Shown here: positions 22,665-30,637 of the stretch, piece after piece
Layout: each line of letters opens with the position of its first letter
Position numbering within the stretch: the stretch's first letter is position 1
NCBI GenBank assembly: GCA_030540395.1
Contig: JAUNWI010000011.1
Location: 1 to 64,000, forward strand
Origin: Phascolarctobacterium sp.
GTDB taxonomy: Bacteria; Bacillota; Negativicutes; Acidaminococcales; Acidaminococcaceae
Reading direction: 5' to 3'
DNA length: 64,000 bases
Position numbers and translations under genes: made by a program
The notes under the pieces: model-generated
The model's database searches: none
Seen by the model: only the letters and a program-made list of their open reading frames with translations
What the model was told of the DNA's origin: nothing

Positions 22665-24503
22665 TTAGGCTTCCACAGGCTCCGTTTGTTCCTCTTGGCG
22701 CAGCAAAGCCATGAATTCTTCGCCGGTGATGGTTTCCTTTTCCAGCAGGAAGTTGGCCAAAACATCCAGCTTGTCGCGATTTTCGCTGAGGATTTGGCGA
22801 GCCTTTTCATGAGCTTCCTTGATGATGGACAGCACCTTGGCATCAATGAGGCCGGCGGTTTCCTGGCTGCAAGCCAGGGAAGTGTCGCCGCCCAAATATT
22901 GGTTGGTGACTACTTCGGTGGCCATCATGTCAAATTCCTCCGTCATGCCAAGGCGGGTGACCATGCTACGAGCGATGCGAGTAGCTTGCTCGATGTCGTT
23001 GGCGGCGCCGCTGGTAATGCTGCCGAAGACCAGCTCTTCGGCACTGCGGCCGCCGGTGATAGTGACGATCTTGTTGAAGAGCGTTTCCTTTTTCATGAGC
23101 ACGCTGTCGTTTTCATCAATCTGCATGGTATAGCCCAGCGCACCGTTGGTGCGCGGGATAATGGTGATCTTGTGCACAGGGGCGCTGTTCTTTTGCATAG
23201 CAGCCACCAGTGCATGGCCAATTTCGTGGTAGGCGATGACCTTCTTTTCTTCGGGGCTGATGACGGCGCCCTTGCGCTGGTAGCCCGCGATTACTACTTC
23301 AATGGATTCCTCCAAATCAGCCTGCTCCACCACCTGGCGCTGCAGCTTCACAGCGCGCAGGGCGCCCTCGTTGACGATGTTGGCCAGCTCGGCGCCGCTG
23401 GCGCCGGCGGTGGCACGGGCCAGCGCCTTAAAATCGATATCGTCAGCCATCTTGACGTCACGGGCGTGCACCCTCAAAATGGCCTCGCGGCCCTGCAAAT
23501 CGGGCAGCTCCACGGGGATGCGCCGGTCGAAACGACCGGGGCGCAGCAAAGCCTTGTCCAGGGATTCCGGCCTATTGGTGGCCGCCAAAATAACCACGCC
23601 CTTGCTGCCATCAAAGCCATCCATCTCGCTTAAGAGCTGGTTCAGGGTTTGCTCCCGTTCGTCGTTGCCGCCGAACTGGCCGCTGTCCCGGCGCTTACCG
23701 ATGGCATCAATTTCATCGATGAAGACAATGCAGGGCGCCTTTTCCTGGGCCTGCTTAAATAAGTCGCGCACACGGGCGGCGCCCATGCCCACGAACATCT
23801 CTACAAATTCGCTGCCGCTGATGGAAAAGAAGGGCACCTTGGCTTCGCCGGCCACAGCCTTGGCCAGCAGTGTTTTACCAGTGCCCGGCGGGCCCACTAA
23901 TAGTGCGCCCTTGGGCATGTTGGCGCCAATGGCCTTGTACTTGCCTGGATTATGCAAAAAGTCCACCAGCTCCATCAGTGCTTCCTTGGCCTCGTCCTGA
24001 CCGGCCACATCAGCAAAGCTTTTGCCCGTTTGGGCCTCCACATAGACCTTGGCGTTGCTCTTGCCAAAGGTCATGGCATTGCCGCCCATGCGCTTGCCCA
24101 TAAAGTACATAAAAAGCTGACCCAAGGCAAAGAAAATAAAGATGGGTAAAATCCAGTTTTTGAAGAAGCTGACAATGGCGGAATCCTCCTTGGGCACAAC
24201 CTGCGAGAATTCAACCTTGCTCTTCATCAGTCGCTCGGCCAGCTGGGGATCCTCCACGCGACCGGTAACGTAAATCTCCTTTTCCTGCTCACCCTTGCCC
24301 AAAGCAGCAATGCGCTTGTCGGTGATTTCTACCTTGGACAGCTTGCCCTCGTCCACCATCTGCATAAAGCTGTTATAGGATACATCATGCACCTTGGGAC
24401 TGAAGAAGGTGGGCATGATCACGGTATTGATGAGCATGATAATCAAAAGCGCCATAACGTAATAATACATTAGGGGCCGCTTTTTATTGTTATCACTATT
24501 CAT
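22665..24503 (-). CDS. ftsH: ATP-dependent zinc metalloprotease FtsH
   Basis: A 612-aa membrane-bound AAA+ protease that degrades unfolded and regulatory membrane and soluble proteins. Two N-terminal transmembrane helices flank a periplasmic domain, followed by Walker A (GPPGTGKT, about 190-200), Walker B (IVFIDEIDA), the second region of homology (ATNRPE...LLRPGRFDR), and the zinc site HEIGH. ATG 24503 has AAAGGAG upstream. Divergent from pyc. Full normal length. Confidence 0.97.
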   Translation of the reverse strand: MNSDNNKKRPLMYYYVMALLIIMLINTVIMPTFFSPKVHDVSYNSFMQMVDEGKLSKVEITDKRIAALGKGEQEKEIYVTGRVEDPQLAERLMKSKVEFSQVVPKEDSAIVSFFKNWILPIFIFFALGQLFMYFMGKRMGGNAMTFGKSNAKVYVEAQTGKSFADVAGQDEAKEALMELVDFLHNPGKYKAIGANMPKGALLVGPPGTGKTLLAKAVAGEAKVPFFSISGSEFVEMFVGMGAARVRDLFKQAQEKAPCIVFIDEIDAIGKRRDSGQFGGNDEREQTLNQLLSEMDGFDGSKGVVILAATNRPESLDKALLRPGRFDRRIPVELPDLQGREAILRVHARDVKMADDIDFKALARATAGASGAELANIVNEGALRAVKLQRQVVEQADLEESIEVVIAGYQRKGAVISPEEKKVIAYHEIGHALVAAMQKNSAPVHKITIIPRTNGALGYTMQIDENDSVLMKKETLFNKIVTITGGRSAEELVFGSITSGAANDIEQATRIARSMVTRLGMTEEFDMMATEVVTNQYLGGDTSLACSQETAGLIDAKVLSIIKEAHEKARQILSENRDKLDVLANFLLEKETITGEEFMALLRQEEQTEPVEA

Positions 24504-24704
24504 ACGTTCATCTCCTTTATTCTTAGATACTCTGTCGTAGTATATTGTACTATTATAAGAAGAAATACACAAATGAAAGTTTTGTAAACAAAGAAAAAAT
24601 GCACTTGAGCGAAGCGTTGACTACAAAGCCACACCATCAAACACTGCCAAGCCAACGTATTTTGTATACTAAAGAAGAATACTTGTATACATATACACTA
24701 CGTC

Positions 24705-24733
24705 TTGCATTGGCGCAGCCTTTTATATACAAT
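24705..24733 (+). promoter_or_regulatory. Promoter of pyc
   Basis: TTGCAT (24705-24710), 17 bp, TACAAT (24728-24733). Start near 24740, giving a leader of about 25 nt with AAAGGAGG. Confidence 0.7.
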
Positions 24734-24763
24734 TATGCTTGTAACTATAAAGGAGGTTCTACC

Positions 24764-27700
24764 ATGCCCAAAATTAACACAGTATTAGTTGCAAATCGTG
24801 GTGAGATCGCTATTCGCGTTTTCCGTGCCTGCAATGAGCTAGGCATTCGCACCGTTGCTATATATTCCAAAGAAGATACCCTTTCTCTGCATCGTAACAA
24901 GGCTGACGAGGCCTATCAGGTAGGCGAGGGCAAGAGCCCCACCGATGCATATTTAGACATTGAAGATATCATGCGCATCGCACGCGAGCATGATGTTGAC
25001 GCCATCCATCCCGGTTATGGCTTCCTTTCTGAAAACAGCAATTTAGCACGCCGCTGTCAGGAGGAGGGCATCACCTTTATCGGCCCCCGTTTAGAGCACC
25101 TCATTATGTTCGGCGACAAGATTAACGCCCGCAAGCAGGCCGAGCTGGCCGGCATCCCCATGATTCCCGGCAGCAAGGGCACCGTGAGCAGCCTGCAGGA
25201 GGTTCTTGCTTTTGGCGAAGAATTTGGCTATCCCATTATAATCAAGGCCGTCAACGGCGGCGGGGGTCGTGGCATGCGCGTGGTAAAATCCGCAGAAGAA
25301 GCCATTACTGCCTACGATTTGGCCAAAAGTGAAGCCAAAAAGGCCTTTGGCAATGACGAAATTTATTTGGAAAAATATCTGCAAAACCCCAAGCATATTG
25401 AGGTACAAATCATCGGCGATACCCATGGCAATTTGATGCACCTCTTTGAGCGCGATTGCTCCGTGCAGCGCCGTCACCAAAAGCTGGTGGAGATTGCTCC
25501 CGCCTTTTCCCTGCCCCTAGAGCAACGCAAGGCTATTTGCGAGGCCGCTGTGAAGCTCATGAAAAATGTTGACTATATCAGCGCCGGTACCGTAGAATTT
25601 TTGGCCACTCCAGATGGCAAATTCTACTTTATCGAGGTTAACCCCCGCATTCAGGTGGAGCACACCGTTACCGAGCAAATCACCGGCATCGATATCGTGC
25701 AAACCCAAATCAAGGTTGCCGAAGGCTACGATTTGCACAGCCCGGAAATCAACCTGCCCCAGCAGGAGGATTTGCACATCATCGGCCATGCTATTCAGTG
25801 CCGTATTACTACAGAGGACCCTGCCAACAACTTTATGCCTGACACCGGCAAGCTGATTACCTATCGCAGTGGCGGCGGCATGGGCATTCGTCTGGACGGC
25901 GGCAACGCCTTCACCGGCTCCGTTATCACCCCTTATTACGATTCCCTGCTGGTTAAGGCCACCACCTGGGGCTTGAGCCACCAAATCGCGATTACCAAGA
26001 TGCTGCGCTGCTTAAAGGAATTCCGCATCCGTGGCGTCAAGACCAATATTCAATTCTTGGAAAATGTGCTGCAAAATGAGCACTTTGTGAAGGGCGACTA
26101 TACCACGGATTTTGTGGACCAAACGCCGGAGCTCTTCGTGTTCCCGAAACCCCTGGACCGTGGCAACAAGCTGCTGCATTACATTGCCGACATCACTGTC
26201 AACGGTTATTCCAACGTGGGCGTACAGCCCAAGCCGGACTTTGCGCCGCTGAATATGCCCAAGCCCTATAATGGCATTTTGGCTTTGGGTGCTAAGCATA
26301 TCTTAGACACTCAAGGACCTGAAGGCTTGGCTGATTGGGTAATGGCGCAGCAAGAAGTGCTCGTTACCGACACCACCTTCCGTGATGCCCATCAATCCTT
26401 GTTTGCAACCCGTTTGCGTACTGCCGACATGCTGCGTGTAATGCGCGACACCGCCGGCAAGCTGCCCGGCTTCTTCTCCTTCGAATGCTGGGGCGGTGCT
26501 ACCTTCGACGTGGCCTATCGCTTCTTGGACGAAAGCCCCTGGCAGCGCTTGGCTCAGTTCCGCGAGGCTGCACCCAACGTGCTTTTGCAAATGCTGCTGC
26601 GTGGCGCCAACGCTGTGGGCTACACCAGCTATCCCGATAATGTAGTTAAGCAATTTATCCAGCTGGCTGCGAAAAATGGCATCGATGTTTTCCGTATTTT
26701 CGATAGCTTAAATGGTCTGGATAACATGCGCCTTTCCATCGATACTGTCCGCGAATGCGGTAAGGTGGCCGAAGCCGCCCTGTGCTACACCGGCGATATT
26801 CTCGACCCCCACCGCGATAAATACGATTTACAATACTACATCAACATGGCTAAGGAGCTGGAAAAGGCCGGCGCCAATATTATTGCTATCAAGGATATGG
26901 CCGGTCTCTTAAAACCCGAAGCAGCATTTAGACTGGTCAGCAGCCTGAAGTCCTATGTGGGCGTGCCCATTCACCTGCATACTCACGAGGGCAGCGGCAA
27001 CGCTATTTATACCTATGCTCGCGCTATCGATGCTGGCGTAGACATTGTGGACACTGCTATGAGCGCCATGAGCTGTGGCACGGCCCAGCCCTCCACCGCC
27101 AGCCTGTTCTACGCCCTGAGCGGACATCCCCGTCAACCCCGCCTGGATGTGGACGCTCTGAACGAAATGTCCCGTTATTGGGAAACCGTGCGTCCCTATT
27201 ACAAGGCTGCGGATAGAACGGAAAACTTCCCCAACCCCGAGGTTTACTGCCACGAAATGCCCGGCGGTCAATATACTAATCTGAAGCAGCAGGCCCAAGC
27301 CCTTGGTCTGATGAATCGTTGGGAGGATATCAAGGATATGTATCACAGAGTATCCATGATGTTTGGCGATTTGATTAAGGTTACTCCTTCCTCCAAAATC
27401 GTGGGCGACATGGCTCTCTTCATGGTGCAAAACGACCTCAGCGAGGAGGATGTTTATGCTAAGGGCGATGTGCTGGACTTCCCGGCCTCCGTTGTGGAAT
27501 TCTTTGAGGGTCGCATCGGTGTGCCCTACCAAGGCTTCCCCGAAAAGCTGCAAAAGATTATTTTAAAGGGTCGCCAACCCATTACTGTGCGCCCCGGCGC
27601 AGCTCTGCCCCCGGTGGACTTTGAAGCTGTACGCACTAAATTGTCCGAAATGGGCGCCCCCACCACGGATGAAGCCATCAGCTCCTACTGCCTCTATCCC

Positions 27701-28210
27701 AAGGTATTCACCGATTGGGTAACTCGCTATAACGAATTTGGCGATGTTTCCGTGCTGGATTCTCCCACCTTCTTCTTCGGCATGACTCCCGGCGAAAAGA
27801 TTAAGGTTGAAATTGAGCAGGGCAAGGTTTTGGTTATCAAGCTGGTACATGTTTCCGAGGCCAATGCTGCCGGCATGCGCACTGTGACCTTCGAATTCAA
27901 CGGCCTGCCCCGCGAAATCGAGATCAAGGACCGCAACGCCAAGGCCACCGAGGTCACTCGCAAGAAGGCCGACAAGTCCAACATGGGCGAAATCGCAGCC
28001 TCCCTCTCCGGCTCCGTTGTTAAAGTTCTCGTTGAAAAGGGCCAAGCCGTAACCAAGGGCACGCCCCTCATCATCACTGAAGCTATGAAGATGGAAACCA
28101 CCCTTTCCGCTCCCATCAGCGGCATTGTGAGCATCATTCACGTTGCTCCCGGCGAGCGTGTGGAAAGCGGCGACTGCCTGATGGAAATCAAAACCCAAGT
28201 GGACAAATAA
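24764..28210 (+). CDS. pyc: Pyruvate carboxylase
   Basis: A 1148-aa single-chain biotin enzyme making oxaloacetate from pyruvate, bicarbonate and ATP, feeding the reductive branch to succinate. Order: biotin carboxylase (residues 1-450, with GGGGRGMR and the ERDCSVQRRHQK segment), carboxyltransferase (DTTFRDAHQSLFATR near 540), and C-terminal biotinyl domain with EAMKMETT. ATG 24764 has AAAGGAGG at 9 nt; an upstream in-frame ATG would add 73 residues unlike the family. Monocistronic with its own terminator. Confidence 0.97.
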   Translation: MPKINTVLVANRGEIAIRVFRACNELGIRTVAIYSKEDTLSLHRNKADEAYQVGEGKSPTDAYLDIEDIMRIAREHDVDAIHPGYGFLSENSNLARRCQEEGITFIGPRLEHLIMFGDKINARKQAELAGIPMIPGSKGTVSSLQEVLAFGEEFGYPIIIKAVNGGGGRGMRVVKSAEEAITAYDLAKSEAKKAFGNDEIYLEKYLQNPKHIEVQIIGDTHGNLMHLFERDCSVQRRHQKLVEIAPAFSLPLEQRKAICEAAVKLMKNVDYISAGTVEFLATPDGKFYFIEVNPRIQVEHTVTEQITGIDIVQTQIKVAEGYDLHSPEINLPQQEDLHIIGHAIQCRITTEDPANNFMPDTGKLITYRSGGGMGIRLDGGNAFTGSVITPYYDSLLVKATTWGLSHQIAITKMLRCLKEFRIRGVKTNIQFLENVLQNEHFVKGDYTTDFVDQTPELFVFPKPLDRGNKLLHYIADITVNGYSNVGVQPKPDFAPLNMPKPYNGILALGAKHILDTQGPEGLADWVMAQQEVLVTDTTFRDAHQSLFATRLRTADMLRVMRDTAGKLPGFFSFECWGGATFDVAYRFLDESPWQRLAQFREAAPNVLLQMLLRGANAVGYTSYPDNVVKQFIQLAAKNGIDVFRIFDSLNGLDNMRLSIDTVRECGKVAEAALCYTGDILDPHRDKYDLQYYINMAKELEKAGANIIAIKDMAGLLKPEAAFRLVSSLKSYVGVPIHLHTHEGSGNAIYTYARAIDAGVDIVDTAMSAMSCGTAQPSTASLFYALSGHPRQPRLDVDALNEMSRYWETVRPYYKAADRTENFPNPEVYCHEMPGGQYTNLKQQAQALGLMNRWEDIKDMYHRVSMMFGDLIKVTPSSKIVGDMALFMVQNDLSEEDVYAKGDVLDFPASVVEFFEGRIGVPYQGFPEKLQKIILKGRQPITVRPGAALPPVDFEAVRTKLSEMGAPTTDEAISSYCLYPKVFTDWVTRYNEFGDVSVLDSPTFFFGMTPGEKIKVEIEQGKVLVIKLVHVSEANAAGMRTVTFEFNGLPREIEIKDRNAKATEVTRKKADKSNMGEIAASLSGSVVKVLVEKGQAVTKGTPLIITEAMKMETTLSAPISGIVSIIHVAPGERVESGDCLMEIKTQVDK

Positions 28211-28263
28211 TACTTGCGATTGGGCAAGTCTCATGCTATACTAATCCTACATCCGAACACACA

Positions 28264-28292
28264 AAAAGCAGCGGACCATCCGCTGCTTTTTT
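28264..28292 (+). terminator. Terminator of pyc
   Basis: AGCAGCGGA/TCCGCTGCT stem with CCA loop and six T's. Confidence 0.9.
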
Positions 28293-28319
28293 CAACGCAA
28301 TGATTTTTTATAAAGAAAT

Positions 28320-28582
28320 GAAATTCGTAATAAGCAAGCATCATGCTCGCGGTGATTTTTCGAAAGATTTACTTTTGCAACTGTCACGCACGTTGCAGAG
28401 TGCAAAAATGAAGTTGTTCATTTAGAGGCTAGACGCAAATTTCGTGGGGTCCAATTGGCCTCTGCGGGGTACTATTTGTCTCGCAGAAGAATATAGGTTT
28501 TCGAACCCTTGAGGCCATTGTACCAAGCCACTCATTTGCTAAAAATCACAGCTCACCTGCTGCTTACTTATTACTCAATTTC
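28320..28582. repeat. Large inverted-repeat element A, copy 1
   Basis: About 263 bp bounded by inverted ends of about 38 bp: GAAATTCGTAATAAGCAAGC...GTGATTTT on the left and AAAATCAC...TTACTTATTACTCAATTTC on the right. The centre, around GCAAATTTCGTGGGG and GGTTTTCGAA, matches copies at 51315-51506 and 61753-62018. No ORF. MITE-like. Confidence 0.75.
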
Positions 28583-28607
28583 AACTTATACTTCGCAAGC
28601 GAAAAGC

Positions 28608-28809
28608 GTATACCTGGGAAGTGGCGGAGGCAAGAATGCGACTACGATAGCAATTCGATGAATAATCGAATTTAGATAGCAACGGACAGACTCGCATGTT
28701 CGCGAAGCGCCTCGTCACACTTGCGGACGTTTTTCTCTTTACGGATTAAGCGCTCTATGTGAACATTGCATCAAGCATTCGCAGACCGGAGCACTTCACA
28801 GGTATACCT
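28608..28809. mobile_element. Nested insertion B, copy 1, flanked by GTATACCT
   Basis: Direct repeats GTATACCT (28608-28615 and 28802-28809) flank about 186 bp whose ends are inverted (GGGAAGTG and CACTTCAC). At 62050-62057 the same target occurs once with nothing inserted. Non-coding. The interval 28293-28865 is otherwise repeats plus an AT-rich promoter-like stretch. Confidence 0.6.
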
Positions 28810-28865
28810 TTGAGCGATAACACATAAACTTAAATATATTTTATCTATAACAATTAACAAGAACT

Positions 28866-30416
28866 ATGCAACAATCACTATACGACTTCATACAACAGCA
28901 TATTGATGAAGATGGCGTGTTCACCGAAAGAACATTGCCCGATGGCAACGACCTCACCAACATCGTCGAGCCCGGCCACACCGACGCCATCTTTTACACC
29001 TCCGAAATGCCCTCCAACGACAAGGACGCCAGCACCCTGCTTAAGGATTTGCAGGCCTACCTGGCCGAGCCCAATATGGAGAACTACCAAACCCTCTACA
29101 ACCACCTTAGGGACATGATTATGGCCGAATACGCCGACCCCTTCATCGCTGCCTTCGACAGCGACGACATGACCGAAACCACCTTTGCTCTGGCACGCCG
29201 TCTCTTTTACAATGCGCGCCACCGCGAGCCCTTAAAATTTGCCTATTTGCTCTTCGGCCTTTACGGCATGCAGCACATCGAAAAGGATGACCCGGAGCTG
29301 TGGCACGACTTGGTAACCATTGCCCACTGCGAGGAATTCACCTTCGCCTTTCTATACAGCTGCCGCGCCAACAACTATATTTCCCAGCACGCCGTGTGGG
29401 AGCTTTTAGGCTGCACCAAGGGCTGGGGCAAGGTTTACGCCATTATCGACTGCCAGTGCCCCGACGACGACCATCGCCGTTGGCTCCTCAAAAACGGCCC
29501 CGATATTGATGTGGAATATCCTCCCCTTGCCGTAAAGCTCATTTTAGCCACCCAATTGGACAAATTTTTGCAGCAGCCCCTCATTGATTACCCCTGCTAC
29601 AAAAGCGCCGTATCCATTTTGGGCAACTACATGATCCTGCTCATCAACTACAAGCCCGAAGCTGTGCGGGAGCATTATAATTTGACCGATATCGATCTAT
29701 ATAGCATGCTCAAGAACCTGCTCCGCCACGCTCTTTATCTTTCCGTAGAGGCAGAGGACATGCTGGACATGACCAGTATCGCCAACACCCTGCGGGACAT
29801 GCAGGAGGACAACGCTCTTTATTCCCTCACGCCCAACCAATTGCACGAGCTCATTGCCACCTGCGACAAAATGATTTATAACACCAACTGGGAGCCCATC
29901 ATTACCTCCCGCCTTTTTGAGGATGATCAGGTAAATTATCAGCTGGCGGATTTGGCCTACGAGCTGGAGCTGGATATTTGGCAGCCCTTGTACGACTTTT
30001 GGCTAAAGCATCCCATGGAATACACCCTGCTGCCCTACCTGCTCTCCTACGAGGGCGGCACCCGTTCCGACCGGGTTTTGGCTCAAATCACCGCCAATCT
30101 GTCTTTATATGCCAACGATGTTCATTCCTTGGTAGTGCCATTGCATTACCTGCGCAGCCATCCCGGCAAGGGCGAAACCATTTTGTACGCCGCCCTTACC
30201 TCCATCTATGAGCTGCTGCGCAACTGCGCCTGCGATGTTTTGGAGGCCTGGGGGCCGGATTATCTTTCCGAAAGCATGCAGGAGGCTATCTACGCCGCCA
30301 TGCGCATCAGCGCCGACGACCTTGTGCAGGCACGTCTGAATGCCATTTTGCAGGGCAGAAAGCTGGATATAGACGGCTTTGTAGAAAAGCTTAAAAAGAA
30401 AATTCAAAACAAGTAA
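28866..30416 (+). CDS. Large helical protein of unknown function
   Basis: A 516-aa acidic protein that looks alpha-helical throughout, with repeated LxxL-type helix pairs and many aromatic residues, in the manner of HEAT/TPR-like scaffold proteins. No signal peptide, no membrane helix and no catalytic motif recognised. The ribosome site is weak (AACAAG). It stands alone between element B and the GGDEF/EAL gene and has its own terminator. I do not recognise the family. Confidence 0.75.
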   Translation: MQQSLYDFIQQHIDEDGVFTERTLPDGNDLTNIVEPGHTDAIFYTSEMPSNDKDASTLLKDLQAYLAEPNMENYQTLYNHLRDMIMAEYADPFIAAFDSDDMTETTFALARRLFYNARHREPLKFAYLLFGLYGMQHIEKDDPELWHDLVTIAHCEEFTFAFLYSCRANNYISQHAVWELLGCTKGWGKVYAIIDCQCPDDDHRRWLLKNGPDIDVEYPPLAVKLILATQLDKFLQQPLIDYPCYKSAVSILGNYMILLINYKPEAVREHYNLTDIDLYSMLKNLLRHALYLSVEAEDMLDMTSIANTLRDMQEDNALYSLTPNQLHELIATCDKMIYNTNWEPIITSRLFEDDQVNYQLADLAYELELDIWQPLYDFWLKHPMEYTLLPYLLSYEGGTRSDRVLAQITANLSLYANDVHSLVVPLHYLRSHPGKGETILYAALTSIYELLRNCACDVLEAWGPDYLSESMQEAIYAAMRISADDLVQARLNAILQGRKLDIDGFVEKLKKKIQNK

Positions 30417-30422
30417 GCTTTT

Positions 30423-30458
30423 GATGACTGCGTTCGCACTTACGCAGTCATCTTTTTT
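30423..30458 (+). terminator. Terminator of the helical protein gene
   Basis: GATGACTGCG/CGCAGTCATC 10-bp stem and six T's. Confidence 0.9.
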
Positions 30459-30542
30459 ATTGTCGTCAATTGAGCCTGTCCGCTTGCCTTTTGTTTCTAT
30501 CATTACAAGAAAGAATAATTTCTCTGATAAGTTAAAAAATAT

Positions 30543-30572
30543 TTGCTTTTTTCCGCCTTTAGGCTATATAAT
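30543..30572 (+). promoter_or_regulatory. Promoter of the GGDEF/EAL gene
   Basis: TTGCTT (30543-30548), 18 bp, TATAAT (30567-30572). Confidence 0.55.
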
Positions 30573-30637
30573 AGACTTGGCTTTTTATGATACGAAATAT
30601 TTTTGCCAGCTAAGTGCTGGTCCTGAAGGGGATAATT

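Noticed and set aside
24545-24763. 73-residue N-terminal extension of pyruvate carboxylase
   Set aside because: Upstream of the promoter TTGCAT-17-TACAAT and of the AAAGGAGG site; sequence unlike the family.
28383-28400. Fifth R1 hairpin repeat near 28380
   Set aside because: Only short similarity (TTTTGCAACTGTCACGCAC); inverted arms are absent.
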